This document shows, piece after piece, positions 43,239-52,942 of a stretch of DNA of 64,000 bases; the first letter of the stretch is position 1, and the number at the start of each line of letters is the position of its first letter. Origin of the DNA: Chryseobacterium lacus (lineage in GTDB: Bacteria > Bacteroidota > Bacteroidia > Flavobacteriales > Weeksellaceae). The notes below the pieces were generated by a model. That model did not search any database and was not told the DNA's origin. It worked only from the letters and a program-made list of their open reading frames with translations. The position numbers and the translations under genes are program-made. The stretch lies in assembly GCF_003336205.1 (NCBI RefSeq), contig NZ_QPIE01000005.1:1-64000 (forward strand), given 5' to 3'.

Positions 43239-45356
43239 ATGAAGAAAATTAAGAGGAAAGTGGCTTTTCTATTTCTATTGAAAAGCACAGTATTTATATA
43301 TTCACAAGTTGTTGTAACAGACAGTTTGCAGATCCCTGTTCAGGATACTTTAAAGATTCAACAGCAGCAAAACCGTATTTCCGAAGTGGAGGAAGTCGTT
43401 ATTTCCGGAACCATGAAACCGGTGAAACGGCTGGACAGTCCCGTTCCCGTGGAAGTGTACAGCCAAAATTATTTCAAAAAAAATCCAACGCCTTCTGTTT
43501 TTGATGCGTTTCAGACGGTTAACGGTGTTCGGCCTCAGTTGAACTGTAATATCTGCAATACGGGAGATATTCACATTAACGGATTGGAAGGGCCTTACAC
43601 CATGATTCTCATCGACGGAATGCCGATTGTAAGCTCGTTGGGAACTGTTTATGGATTGTCTGGAATTCCAAATTCAATGATTGAAAGAATTGAAATTGTA
43701 AAAGGGCCGGCTTCTTCTCTTTATGGAAGCGAAGCCGTTGGCGGACTCATCAATGTCATCACCAGAAAACCTCAAAATTCTCCGTTATTTTCTGCTGATT
43801 TCATATCTACTTCGTGGGGTGAATATAATTTGGATATTGGTTTTAAAAATAAACTGGGTAATAAAACCGATGTCTTGACCGGAATAAATTACTTTAACTT
43901 TCAGAATAAAATAGATGAAAATAAAGATGGTTTTACAGATGTGACGCTTCAGGACAGAATTTCGGTTTTTCAGAAGTGGAATTTTGAAAGGGCAGAACAG
44001 CGTGCTTTTAGTTTTGCGACAAGGTATTTATACGAAGACCGTTGGGGCGGAGATGTGAACTGGAATAGATCAGAACGTGGCGGAAACCGAATTTATGCCG
44101 AAAGCATTTACACGAACAGAGCGGAACTTTTCGGAAATTATCAGCTTCCGCTTCAGGAGAAAATTCATTTTGGGTTTTCAGCTGTTCATCATGCGCAGGA
44201 CAGTCGATATGGAACTACATCTTATATTGCAAAGCAGCAAATTGGTTTCGGGCAATTGCTTTGGGACAAAAAATTAGGAAATCACGACCTGCTCGCGGGC
44301 GCTTCTCTGCGATACACTTTTTATGATGATAATACTCCGGCCACTGCGAATATGCAGGCAGGAAATCAGCCGGAAAAGGTTTGGCTTCCCGGGTTTTTTG
44401 TTCAGGATGAAATTAAGATATTCGATCGGCATCAATTACTTCTTGGATTTCGGTATGATCATCATAACATTCACGGAAATATATTTACTCCAAGATTTGC
44501 GTATAAATTGCCATTGAGTGAAACTTCACTTTTCCGGCTGAATGCAGGAACCGGATTTCGGGTAGTGAACTTATTTACTGAAGATCACGCTGCGCTTACC
44601 GGAGCCAGAGATGTGAAAATTATTAATGATTTGAAACCTGAAAAATCTTATAATATTAATCTGAATTTTGTTAAAAAATTCTATATGGATTCCGGAAGTT
44701 ATTTCGGATTGGAAGCAACAGGTTTTTACACGTATTTTAGGAACAGAATAGTTCCGGATTATACTTCCGTTCCCAACAGTATTGTGTATGATAATATTCA
44801 CGGAAATGCGATCAGCAAAGGAATCAGCCTGAATGCGGACCTGGATTTCAGGAGCGGACTGAAACTGATTTTAGGAGCTACTTTCATGGAAAATACGATT
44901 ACTGAAAACGGAATCACAGAACAGCAAATGCTGACTGAAAAAGTAGCGGCAACTTGGGTGGTTTCGTATTCCATAAAACCGTTGAATCTCAATATCGATT
45001 ATACCGGAAATCTTTATGGGCCAATGCGTTTGCCTTTGGCAGGAGATTTAGACCCGAGGCCGCCGCTTTCGCCTTGGTGGAGCATTCAGAACATTCAGTT
45101 CACTTTCACAGGGTTCAGAAGTTTTGAACTGTATGGCGGTGTGAAAAACATCCTGAACTGGACGCCAGCAAAACGAATTCCTTTCTTGATTGCCAGAACC
45201 CATGATCCTTTTAATGAAAATGTAATTTTCGATCCCACAGGAAATGCAGTTTCTACGCCGGAAAATCCTTATGCGCTAACGTTTGATCCTTCTTATATGT
45301 ACGCACCCAATCAGGGAATTAGGGCTTTTTTGGGACTTCGGTTTAAATTAAATTAA
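43239..45356 (+). CDS. TonB-dependent receptor with CxxC plug motif
   Basis: A 705-residue outer-membrane transporter. A signal peptide (to about FIYSQ, residue 23), a TonB-box-like VEEVVISG (50-57), the plug (SVFDAFQTVNGVRPQ, LIDGMPIVSSLGTVYGLSGIP, IERIEIVKGPASSLYGSEAVGGLINVITR) and a barrel ending in phenylalanine-rich GLRFKLN are all present. The plug carries C103 and C106 (CNIC), unusual for siderophore receptors and suggesting a metal or thiol-reactive ligand. The next gene, 1 nt away, is a thioredoxin-like protein. Substrate is not established. Confidence 0.88.
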   Translation: MKKIKRKVAFLFLLKSTVFIYSQVVVTDSLQIPVQDTLKIQQQQNRISEVEEVVISGTMKPVKRLDSPVPVEVYSQNYFKKNPTPSVFDAFQTVNGVRPQLNCNICNTGDIHINGLEGPYTMILIDGMPIVSSLGTVYGLSGIPNSMIERIEIVKGPASSLYGSEAVGGLINVITRKPQNSPLFSADFISTSWGEYNLDIGFKNKLGNKTDVLTGINYFNFQNKIDENKDGFTDVTLQDRISVFQKWNFERAEQRAFSFATRYLYEDRWGGDVNWNRSERGGNRIYAESIYTNRAELFGNYQLPLQEKIHFGFSAVHHAQDSRYGTTSYIAKQQIGFGQLLWDKKLGNHDLLAGASLRYTFYDDNTPATANMQAGNQPEKVWLPGFFVQDEIKIFDRHQLLLGFRYDHHNIHGNIFTPRFAYKLPLSETSLFRLNAGTGFRVVNLFTEDHAALTGARDVKIINDLKPEKSYNINLNFVKKFYMDSGSYFGLEATGFYTYFRNRIVPDYTSVPNSIVYDNIHGNAISKGISLNADLDFRSGLKLILGATFMENTITENGITEQQMLTEKVAATWVVSYSIKPLNLNIDYTGNLYGPMRLPLAGDLDPRPPLSPWWSIQNIQFTFTGFRSFELYGGVKNILNWTPAKRIPFLIARTHDPFNENVIFDPTGNAVSTPENPYALTFDPSYMYAPNQGIRAFLGLRFKLN

Positions 45357-45357
45357 A

Positions 45358-45831
45358 ATGAGAAAATTGGGTTTCAGATTTATAATTTCCTCGATATTGT
45401 TTTTGCCTGTCTTTTTCTTCGGTCAATTACAACTTTATGATTTTAGTGAACGCCATGTTTTACAACTTGAAAAACCAAAAAATACCGTGATTTTCATTTA
45501 TACAGATTGGTGCCGATATTGCGAAAACATGAAACAAACTACCTTTAAACAAAAGGAAATTATCAACGTATTGAATCAGAATTTCTATACCATATTTCTG
45601 AATGCGGAAGAAAAGAAAAACATCTTTTTTTCTGGAAAATCATATCGGTTTCTGCCTTCCGGATTCCAGACCGAAGTTCATGAACTGGTGCTGTCATTAG
45701 GAACTGCCGATAACCCACTTTTTTATCCCGCGATTGTTATCATTAACGGAGATGATCAGGTGATTTTTAGGCAAAGTGGATTTCTTACTGCAGTGGAGTT
45801 TCGTGCGATTCTTTCTCATTTCGCAAAATAA
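45358..45831 (+). CDS. Exported thioredoxin-like protein
   Basis: A 157-residue protein with an N-terminal signal or anchor (LGFRFIISSILFLPVFFFG) and a thioredoxin fold: FIYTDWCRYCENMKQTTF with C52 and C55. The later part (PAIVIINGDDQVIFRQSGF) corresponds to the cis-Pro side. It starts 1 nt after the TonB-receptor stop, so a role in reducing or loading the CxxC of that receptor is plausible but inferred. Confidence 0.8.
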   Translation: MRKLGFRFIISSILFLPVFFFGQLQLYDFSERHVLQLEKPKNTVIFIYTDWCRYCENMKQTTFKQKEIINVLNQNFYTIFLNAEEKKNIFFSGKSYRFLPSGFQTEVHELVLSLGTADNPLFYPAIVIINGDDQVIFRQSGFLTAVEFRAILSHFAK

Positions 45832-45852
45832 TCCTGTTGGTTTCTTTTCTGA

Positions 45853-45884
45853 TTGTTTTTCTTTCGGTAAAATCATTATTTTTG
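45853..45884 (+). promoter_or_regulatory. Promoter of the SRPBCC gene (possibly leaderless)
   Basis: TTG at 45853-45855, 21-nt spacer and TATTTTTG at 45877-45884, which ends four nucleotides before the ATG at 45889. Confidence 0.65.
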
Positions 45885-45888
45885 CGGA

Positions 45889-46926
45889 ATGCGTTGGTTC
45901 AGGTTCGGATTGTTTTTCGTGATTTTATTGTTGGGAATTTATGCCGTTTTCATGTATTTTGTTATGGATGAAAGCAAATCCTTCACGATTGAAAAGGAGA
46001 TTAATTATCCAATAGATAAAATATATCCTCAGTTTAATAATCTTCAGGATTTCACCAAGTGGAATCATTATTTTTCGTCCAAAGCCCTTTCCTTGGTGTA
46101 TTACAGGCCTTACGAAGGAAAAGGTGCAGCCGTGAGTTTTAGTGATGAAAAAACAGAGAAACAAGGTGAATTGACGATTCGTTATCACCACTCAAACCAT
46201 TCTATTCGCTATCAATTGTTCGAAGGAAATAACAATCATCCGACACTTATTGATGTTAAATTCAAAGCCATTTCGCCGGATAGAACCAAGATTCAGTGGA
46301 AAATTCACACGCCCAAACAAAGCGTTATGAATCGGGTTTCTCATTTATGGTCCGAAGATAAATTTGCAGAAGATATTGACAAAAGCATGGCAAGCCTTAA
46401 AAATCTGATGAGCAATAAAGTGGAAAGAGACCAGTTTCTTACAGGGATTAAATATGACAGCATTGTGGTGGAGCAGCATGAAACCCAACTGTTAGTAGGA
46501 ATTAATGTTTCAGCGTCCAACAGAAAAGATGCGCTTTATAAAAACATTGTCCTGAACCATAATAAAGTGTATAATTTCATCACAACAGATCTGGACAGAA
46601 ATGAAGATGAATTTGGTTTTCCGGTTTTAATTACAGATCCGGATAACTTTCGCGATAAAGAAGTTTCCTATTTTATCGGAATGCCACTTTCCCGAAAAAT
46701 CACCATCTCAGACAATAACTTCAGTTACAGGCAGATTCCCCCTTCACAGGTTTATTCATTATATTATAAAGGAAGTTACGACAATCGGAAAAAATCTATA
46801 GACCAGCTTCTTCAAAAAGCCAGAAAAGACACCCTCATCGGAGGTGATATTTACCAAGTATTTCTGGAAGCTCCACAAGAAGGAAAAGATGTTTTAATGA
46901 AACTCATTTTGCCTGTCCGAAGATGA
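45889..46926 (+). CDS. SRPBCC-domain membrane-anchored protein
   Basis: A 345-residue protein with one N-terminal helix (FGLFFVILLLGIYAVFMYFV), then an SRPBCC/polyketide-cyclase-like domain (FTIEKEINYPIDKIYPQFNNLQDFTKWNHYF). The second half (about 190-345) resembles the GyrI-like/effector-binding fold by its layout, without a firm match. Function unknown. A terminator follows. Confidence 0.72.
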   Translation: MRWFRFGLFFVILLLGIYAVFMYFVMDESKSFTIEKEINYPIDKIYPQFNNLQDFTKWNHYFSSKALSLVYYRPYEGKGAAVSFSDEKTEKQGELTIRYHHSNHSIRYQLFEGNNNHPTLIDVKFKAISPDRTKIQWKIHTPKQSVMNRVSHLWSEDKFAEDIDKSMASLKNLMSNKVERDQFLTGIKYDSIVVEQHETQLLVGINVSASNRKDALYKNIVLNHNKVYNFITTDLDRNEDEFGFPVLITDPDNFRDKEVSYFIGMPLSRKITISDNNFSYRQIPPSQVYSLYYKGSYDNRKKSIDQLLQKARKDTLIGGDIYQVFLEAPQEGKDVLMKLILPVRR

Positions 46927-46965
46927 TATTTGTCATGTTATGAAGCGTGACGGTATTTTTATGTG

Positions 46966-46992
46966 AAAGCGGTGTCGCTGTCGCTTTTTTTT
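46966..46992 (+). terminator. Terminator before sucA
   Basis: AAAGCG and CGCTTT arms around GTGTCGCTGT, followed by a T run. Confidence 0.7.
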
Positions 46993-46994
46993 AT

Positions 46995-47002
46995 TAAATT
47001 TG
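46995..47002 (+). promoter_or_regulatory. Promoter -7 element of sucA
   Basis: TAAATTTG matches the consensus, 46 nt before the ATG; no clear -33 TTG. Confidence 0.45.
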
Positions 47003-47048
47003 ACATTTAATTTTTAGCAAATACACTAACACAGAATTTACTGTAATA

Positions 47049-49838
47049 ATGGACAGATTTTCGTTTCTGAATGCCGCGCATTCCCAACTTATTGAGGACT
47101 TATACCAACAATACAAAAAATATCCGGATTCTTTAGAACCATCGTGGAAGGCTTTTTTTCAGGGATTTGAATTTGCTCAGGAAGATTATGGTGACCAGGA
47201 TTCTTCTTCAGCATCTGTAGTTCAGTATGCAGCGCAGACTGAAAACAGCAAAGAGATATCTGAAAATGTTAAAAAAGAATTTAAAGTTCTGAATCTAATC
47301 GATGCCTATCGCTCGAGAGGACATATGTTTACCAATACGAATCCTATTCGCGAAAGAAGACATTATGAGCCAACGCTGGATATTGAAAACTTCGGACTTA
47401 CCGAAGAAGATCTGAACCAGACGTTCAACAGTGCTACAGAAATAGGAATTGAAACTGCTGCGACTCTGAAGGAGATCATTGCCCGTCTCGAAAAAGTTTA
47501 TTGTGGATCCATTGGTGTAGAATACATGCACATTCATGATGTTTCTGAGAAAATATGGATCAGAAAATGGCTTCAAAGCAGCGAAAACCAAGCAGTGCTG
47601 ACAGAAGAAGAAAAAATAGAAATCCTTCATAAACTCAATCAGGCCGTTGCTTTTGAAAATTACCTTCATACGAAATTTGTAGGGCAGAAGCGGTTTTCAC
47701 TGGAAGGGGGCGAATCCCTGATTCCGGCGTTAGATCAGCTCATTACACGTTCCTCTCAATTGGGCGTGGACGAGGTAGTTCTTGGAATGGCGCACAGAGG
47801 AAGGCTGAACGTATTGACCAATATTTTTGGGAAATCCTATAAAGCCATTTTTTCAGAGTTTGAAGGAAAAGAATTTGAAGAAGATGTTTTCTCAGGTGAT
47901 GTGAAATATCACTTAGGTTCTTCTAAAAAAATAAAAACCGCTTCCGGAGAAGAGGTATCCATCAATCTTACCCCAAATCCTTCACATCTGGAAACCGTAG
48001 CAGCCTTGGTGGAAGGAATTTGCCGGGCTAAAGTGGATGATAAATATAAAGATTTCAAAAAAGTTCTTCCGATTATCATTCATGGCGATGGTGCTATCGC
48101 AGGACAGGGAATTGTGTATGAAGTAGCGCAGATGATGAATCTGGAAGGCTACAGAACCGGAGGAAGTGTTCATATCGTGATCAATAATCAGGTTTCATTT
48201 ACCACCAATTTCCATGATGCCCGTTCATCCGTATATTGTACAGATGTCGCTAAAGTTACTGGTTCGCCGGTTATGCACGTGAATGCCGATGATGTGGAAT
48301 CTGTGGTTCACGCCATTCGTTTTGCTGCAGAATTTCGTGCAGAATTTGGCAAAGATGTTTATATCGATCTTTTAGGATATAGAAAATACGGGCATAATGA
48401 GGGTGACGAACCTCGTTTTACCCAACCGAATTTATATAAAATAATTTCGAAACACCCCAATCCAAGAGAAATCTACAAAGATCTCCTGAAGAAAGAAAAT
48501 GTTGTTTCCGATGATAAACTCAAAGCAATGGAAGCTGAGTTTAAAGCATTGTTGGACAAGGATTTTGATGCTTCTAAGGAGATTCAGAAAAACACGATGG
48601 ATGTTTTTATGGGCGATGATTGGAAAGATTTCCCGCTGTGCAGCAAAGGAGCACTTCAGGAAAATATGGACACCAGTTTCGATATTAATAAATTGAAAGA
48701 ACTGGCCGTGAAAATGTCAACACTTCCGGCTGATAAGAAATTTATCAATAAAGTTTCTCGCCTTTTTGAGCAGCGTCTGAAAATGATCGATGCCAATACA
48801 ATAGATTGGGCTTTGGGAGAATGGTTGGCGTATGCGTCTTTGCTGAGTGAGGGCAAAAATATAAGAATTTCCGGCGAAGATGTGGAAAGAGGAACTTTTT
48901 CTCACCGTCATGCGATTGTTAAAACAGAAGATACCGAAGAAGAATATATTCCGTTGCGTCACATTTCTGAAAGCAGATTTGATATTTACAATTCCCACCT
49001 GTCCGAATACGGGGTTTTAGGATTTGATTATGGTTATGCTATGGCATCGCCTAATACGCTTACCATTTGGGAAGCACAATTTGGGGATTTCGTGAACGGT
49101 GCACAGATTATTGTAGATCAATATCTGGCAGCAGCCGAAGAAAAATGGAAAATTCAAAACGGCCTCGTTATGCTGCTTCCGCATGGTTCGGAAGGGCAGG
49201 GTGCTGAACATTCTTCGGCGCGCCTTGAGAGATTCCTCGGACTGTGTGCGAATGAAAATATGATTGTGGCCAACTGTACCACACCTGCCAATTTCTTCCA
49301 TATTTTGAGAAGACAGTTGGCTTTTGGTTTCAGAAAACCGCTCGTAGTAATGTCGCCAAAATCATTGCTGAGGCATCCTAAAGTGATTTCTACTTTTGAA
49401 GATTTGGCGGAAAATAGTTTTCAACCTATTATTGATGATGCAACTGCAGATGCGTCCAAAGTGAGCAAACTGGTTTTATGTTCAGGGAAAATATATTATG
49501 AACTATTGGCTAAAAAAGAAAAATTGGGTGCAGAGGATGTCGCTTTGGTGCGGATAGAACAACTTTATCCGTTGCATGCTGAAAGTTTAGAAGGAATTTT
49601 AACCAAATATTCCGGACGAAAAGAAATCATCTGGGCTCAGGAAGAACCGGAAAATATGGGAGCATGGAGTTATATCCTCCGAAACTTCCGCGACACAGGA
49701 ATTCAGGTTGTAGCACCAGTTCCAAGTGGTGCTCCGGCGCCGGGAAGCCATAAGATGTTTGAAAGAATCCAGAATGGCGTCATCAACAGAGTTTTTGACT
49801 GTGATGATGAACCGGAAAGCAGACCAGTAACAGCGTAA
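47049..49838 (+). CDS. sucA: 2-oxoglutarate dehydrogenase E1
   Basis: Thiamine-diphosphate-dependent E1 of the TCA-cycle 2-oxoglutarate dehydrogenase complex. The N-terminus FSFLNAAHSQLIEDLYQQY is the E2-binding start typical of OdhA/SucA; AHRGRLNVL, HGDGAIAGQGIVYEV and the ThDP site follow; the C-terminal half has LPHGSEGQGAEHSSAR and AQEEPENMGAWSY. Length 929 is standard. sucB lies 850 nt downstream, separated by a reversed toxin-antitoxin pair. Confidence 0.95.
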   Translation: MDRFSFLNAAHSQLIEDLYQQYKKYPDSLEPSWKAFFQGFEFAQEDYGDQDSSSASVVQYAAQTENSKEISENVKKEFKVLNLIDAYRSRGHMFTNTNPIRERRHYEPTLDIENFGLTEEDLNQTFNSATEIGIETAATLKEIIARLEKVYCGSIGVEYMHIHDVSEKIWIRKWLQSSENQAVLTEEEKIEILHKLNQAVAFENYLHTKFVGQKRFSLEGGESLIPALDQLITRSSQLGVDEVVLGMAHRGRLNVLTNIFGKSYKAIFSEFEGKEFEEDVFSGDVKYHLGSSKKIKTASGEEVSINLTPNPSHLETVAALVEGICRAKVDDKYKDFKKVLPIIIHGDGAIAGQGIVYEVAQMMNLEGYRTGGSVHIVINNQVSFTTNFHDARSSVYCTDVAKVTGSPVMHVNADDVESVVHAIRFAAEFRAEFGKDVYIDLLGYRKYGHNEGDEPRFTQPNLYKIISKHPNPREIYKDLLKKENVVSDDKLKAMEAEFKALLDKDFDASKEIQKNTMDVFMGDDWKDFPLCSKGALQENMDTSFDINKLKELAVKMSTLPADKKFINKVSRLFEQRLKMIDANTIDWALGEWLAYASLLSEGKNIRISGEDVERGTFSHRHAIVKTEDTEEEYIPLRHISESRFDIYNSHLSEYGVLGFDYGYAMASPNTLTIWEAQFGDFVNGAQIIVDQYLAAAEEKWKIQNGLVMLLPHGSEGQGAEHSSARLERFLGLCANENMIVANCTTPANFFHILRRQLAFGFRKPLVVMSPKSLLRHPKVISTFEDLAENSFQPIIDDATADASKVSKLVLCSGKIYYELLAKKEKLGAEDVALVRIEQLYPLHAESLEGILTKYSGRKEIIWAQEEPENMGAWSYILRNFRDTGIQVVAPVPSGAPAPGSHKMFERIQNGVINRVFDCDDEPESRPVTA

Positions 49839-49865
49839 CTGTTTATAAAAATAGTAGATTATAGA

Positions 49866-49897
49866 AAAACACGGTTTAATTTGCCGTGTTTTTTTGT
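49866..49897 (+). terminator. Terminator after sucA
   Basis: AAAACACGG and CCGTGTTTT arms around TTTAATTTG, then a T run; strong 9-bp stem. Confidence 0.88.
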
Positions 49898-49975
49898 TTA
49901 AAATTTTTAAAAATAAATCTGCTTATTGTAAGTATTAGCCAGAACTGAATGAACTATGAAATTTAAAAGAAAATT

Positions 49976-50290
49976 TCAAAGCAACTTTACCAGATCCGAA
50001 TGGCTGTTGGTGATAAATGTAACCATAAACCGGTTGTCGGATCTTTCGAAGAAAATATACCAGGTGGTATTTTGATTGGCTTTATAGAAGATGTATTCGG
50101 AACCAAGGCTCGAAAGCTTTTCAGGAGTTTGTTTTGCAGGGAAAATAGGAAGATTGTATTCGATGAAATCTATCAAATCATCCACATATCTAAAAGAACT
50201 TTCTACGAAACTGAAATAATTTTTCTCAAAGAGAATCAAAGATAATTCATTGAGATATTTTTCAACTTCCGGCAAATACTGAACAATCAT
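49976..50290 (-). CDS. RelE/ParE-like toxin
   Basis: A 104-residue protein of the RelE/ParE superfamily: helical N-terminus (YLPEVEKYLNELSLILFE) and C-terminal strands ending TWYIFFERSDNRFMVTFITNSHSD. Expected to act on mRNA at the ribosome or on gyrase; which is not readable. The ATG at 50290 overlaps the antitoxin end by 4 nt. Antisense to the sucA-sucB direction. Confidence 0.8.
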   Translation of the reverse strand: MIVQYLPEVEKYLNELSLILFEKNYFSFVESSFRYVDDLIDFIEYNLPIFPAKQTPEKLSSLGSEYIFYKANQNTTWYIFFERSDNRFMVTFITNSHSDLVKLL

Positions 50291-50484
50291 TCTTTCCACG
50301 GTAAGGTTTTTAGATACTCTTTCGCCCTTTTCTTCAATTCTTCTCCGGTTATACCTCTTTGCCATTCTTTTTCAAAATCAAAATCTTTCCTTTTTCGAAT
50401 TTTGTTGATTTCCTCAATAATGGCAGGATTTTCCAAAGAATTAATCCATTTAATAATTTCGTTTTTTTCTGCGGCTAAATTCAT
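50287..50484 (-). CDS. Antitoxin of the RelE/ParE-like pair
   Basis: A 65-residue, highly charged helical protein (AAEKNEIIKWINSLENPAII ... GITGEELKKRAKEYLKTLPWKE). The C-terminal half is the likely toxin-binding tail. The ATG at 50484 is chosen; a TTG nine bases upstream is in frame. Precedes and overlaps the toxin gene, as in type II systems. Confidence 0.75.
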   Translation of the reverse strand: MNLAAEKNEIIKWINSLENPAIIEEINKIRKRKDFDFEKEWQRGITGEELKKRAKEYLKTLPWKE

Positions 50485-50687
50485 TACAGACAATTATTTA
50501 GTAACAAATATAACGATAATCTTAGATATTTATTACTGTTTCCGAACAAAGTACCTAAACTCATTAATTCAATTAATATTCTACCAACTTTCTTCTTTCA
50601 CGGAACAGGAAAAATGTTTAAATTAGCACTTTCAATTTTTCACAAAAGTGATACGATAAACTGTATTGTAAAAGCAAAATTCCAGAT

Positions 50688-51923
50688 ATGTCAGTATTAG
50701 AAATGAAAGTCCCTTCGCCGGGAGAATCGATTACAGAAGTCGAAATTGCCACCTGGCTTGTAAAAGACGGAGATTATGTAGAAAAAGATCAGCCGATTGC
50801 CGAAGTGGATTCAGATAAAGCAACGCTTGAACTTCCAGCAGAAGAAAGTGGAATCATCACCCTGAAAGCAGAAGAAGGCGAACTGGTACAGGTAGGCCAG
50901 GTAGTTTGCCTCATCGACAGAGAAGGTAAAAAACCAGAAGGTGCAACAGAAGAGAAGCCAGCCTCAAAATCTGATGAAAAACCAGCCGAAACTCCAAAAC
51001 CTGAACCCAAAAAAGAGGAGCCGAAAACACAGGCTACTTATGCTACAGGAACACCGTCTCCGGCTGCGAAAAAAATTCTTGACGAAAAAGGAATGGACAC
51101 TTCCCAGGTTTCCGGTACAGGAAGAGACGGAAGAATAACCAAAGCAGATGCGGAAACGGCTTCAGTTCCTGCCATGGGAACTCCCGGAACAAGCGGATCC
51201 AGAGCACAAACGACCACTAAGCTTTCGATGCTGCGTAGAAAACTGTCAACACGTTTGGTTTCAGTGAAAAACGATACGGCGATGCTGACGACCTTTAACG
51301 AGGTAGATATGTCTGAAATTTTCAGAATCAGAAAACAATACAAAGATGAATTTGCTGCTAAACACGGTATTGGATTAGGATTTATGTCCTTTTTCACCAA
51401 AGCTGTGACGAGAGCGTTGCAAATGTATCCCGACGTAAATGCTTCTATAGACGGAGATTTCAAAATAAATTATGATTTTTGTGATATTTCTATCGCAGTT
51501 TCCGGACCGAAAGGACTGATGGTTCCTGTGATGAGAAATGCCGAAAACATGTCTTTCAGAGGAGTAGAAGCCAATATCAAAATGCTGGCCGATAAAGTAA
51601 GAGAAGGAACCATTACCGTTGACGAAATGACCGGCGGAACCTTTACCATTACCAACGGAGGCGTTTTCGGTTCCATGCTTTCTACACCGATTATTAATCC
51701 ACCACAATCTGCAATCCTTGGAATGCATAATATCATCCAAAGGCCCATTGCCGTGAATGGTGAAGTGGTAATTCATCCGATGATGTATGTTGCCATGTCT
51801 TACGATCACAGAATTATTGACGGAAGAGAAAGTGTGGGATTTCTGGTAGCAGTTAAGGAAGGAATCGACAATCCAGTGGAAATTCTGATGGATGGCGATG
51901 AAAGAAAAGCTCTGGAACTTTAA
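50688..51923 (+). CDS. sucB: 2-oxoglutarate dehydrogenase E2 (dihydrolipoyl succinyltransferase)
   Basis: Succinyltransferase core of the 2-oxoglutarate dehydrogenase complex. One lipoyl domain (about 1-76; lipoyl lysine K44 in [13 protein letters not shown]), an Ala/Pro/Lys linker, an E3-binding domain (about 118-155, [14 protein letters not shown]...[10 protein letters not shown]) and the catalytic domain with H374 and D378 in [12 protein letters not shown]. Length 411 fits OdhB/SucB. A terminator follows at once. Confidence 0.94.
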   Translation: MSVLEMKVPSPGESITEVEIATWLVKDGDYVEKDQPIAEVDSDKATLELPAEESGIITLKAEEGELVQVGQVVCLIDREGKKPEGATEEKPASKSDEKPAETPKPEPKKEEPKTQATYATGTPSPAAKKILDEKGMDTSQVSGTGRDGRITKADAETASVPAMGTPGTSGSRAQTTTKLSMLRRKLSTRLVSVKNDTAMLTTFNEVDMSEIFRIRKQYKDEFAAKHGIGLGFMSFFTKAVTRALQMYPDVNASIDGDFKINYDFCDISIAVSGPKGLMVPVMRNAENMSFRGVEANIKMLADKVREGTITVDEMTGGTFTITNGGVFGSMLSTPIINPPQSAILGMHNIIQRPIAVNGEVVIHPMMYVAMSYDHRIIDGRESVGFLVAVKEGIDNPVEILMDGDERKALEL

Positions 51924-51945
51924 TCTCATTTAACTCACAATATGC

Positions 51946-51974
51946 ATCCCGTCTCAAAAAGGCGGGATTTTTGT
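51946..51974 (+). terminator. Terminator after sucB
   Basis: ATCCCGTC-TCAAAAA-GGCGGGAT followed by TTTTG. Confidence 0.82.
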
Positions 51975-51995
51975 ATACAGAGTAAAAAAAATACT

Positions 51996-52382
51996 ATGTT
52001 CTCGAAAACTACATTCCAGATTAAAGTTTCAGTGATTCCGGAATACGACATCAAGAATAGTTTTCCGTCTGATAACCGCTTCGTTTTTAAATATCATATT
52101 ACGATTGAGAATCTCAGCCAGGAATCTATCGTCGTACTGAGAAGAAAATGGCTCATTTACGATGTTGGGTTTGGGTTTACCGAAGTCAGTGGAAATGGTA
52201 TTATTGGACTTACGCCTGAAATAGAGCCTGGACAGCAATTTACCTATTTTTCTAATGTCATGTTGCGCTCTGGTGTAGGGAGTATGAGCGGTAAATATTT
52301 TGTAAAAACAAGTGGGGATGATGTGGGTTTTGAAATTGATATACCGCGATTTAATCTGTTGGCTCCCGTTTTATCCAACTAA
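51996..52382 (+). CDS. apaG: ApaG (Co2+/Mg2+ efflux-associated) protein
   Basis: A 128-residue fibronectin-III-like protein of the ApaG family: FQIKVSVIPEYDIKNS, FKYHITIENLSQESIVVLRR, a degenerate pyrophosphate-binding-like GNGIIGLTPEIEPGQQFTY and GSMSGKYFVKT. The ATG at 51996 (MFSKTTFQ) excludes an upstream in-frame ATG located in the sucB terminator. Confidence 0.88.
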   Translation: MFSKTTFQIKVSVIPEYDIKNSFPSDNRFVFKYHITIENLSQESIVVLRRKWLIYDVGFGFTEVSGNGIIGLTPEIEPGQQFTYFSNVMLRSGVGSMSGKYFVKTSGDDVGFEIDIPRFNLLAPVLSN

Positions 52383-52384
52383 TT

Positions 52385-52942
52385 TTAAAGTTCTTTTAAA
52401 TTCTTTTTCAGAACGTCATTAATTTCGTCGTTTCGGGTGAGCATCAATTGATTGAAAGCCAGAATGGATAACTTTGCACACGCTTCTGCATCATCCCCGG
52501 CCCGGTGGTGATTGAAATTTATCTGATGAATTGTAGCCAGATTTTTCAGTCCATAACTGGGAAGTCCTTTCCACGATTTTCGAGCTAACTGAACAGAGCA
52601 TAAGTATTTTAATTTAGGCTTGAAAAGTCCGTAATAATCTAAACAACCCCGAAGAACACCGGCATCAAAACCCGCATTATGAGCAATCATCAGATTACCA
52701 TAGAGTAAACTTTCGGCTTCATACCAGATTTCATCGAAAGTGGGAGCATCCTGCACGTCTTCCGGGTAAATGCCATGTACAGCGACGTGATGCCTGTTGA
52801 AATACGGAAATTGAGGCGGTTTTATCAACCAGGTTTTGGTTTCAACAATTTCTCCATTTTCTACTACACAAATGCCCATTTCACAAGCCGAACTGCGGTC
52901 ATGATTTGCTGTTTCAAAATCAACAGCACAAAAATCCATCAT
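52385..52942 (-). CDS. 3'-5' exonuclease, DnaQ-like
   Basis: A 185-residue DEDDh exonuclease. Exo I is FCAVDFETANHD (Asp and Glu), Exo II lies in MIAHNAGFDAGVLRG and Exo III in HHRAGDDAEACAKLS (His and Asp). It resembles the stand-alone DNA polymerase III epsilon-like domain proteins. Start overlaps the stop of the upstream hydrolase gene. Confidence 0.87.
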   Translation of the reverse strand: MMDFCAVDFETANHDRSSACEMGICVVENGEIVETKTWLIKPPQFPYFNRHHVAVHGIYPEDVQDAPTFDEIWYEAESLLYGNLMIAHNAGFDAGVLRGCLDYYGLFKPKLKYLCSVQLARKSWKGLPSYGLKNLATIHQINFNHHRAGDDAEACAKLSILAFNQLMLTRNDEINDVLKKNLKEL

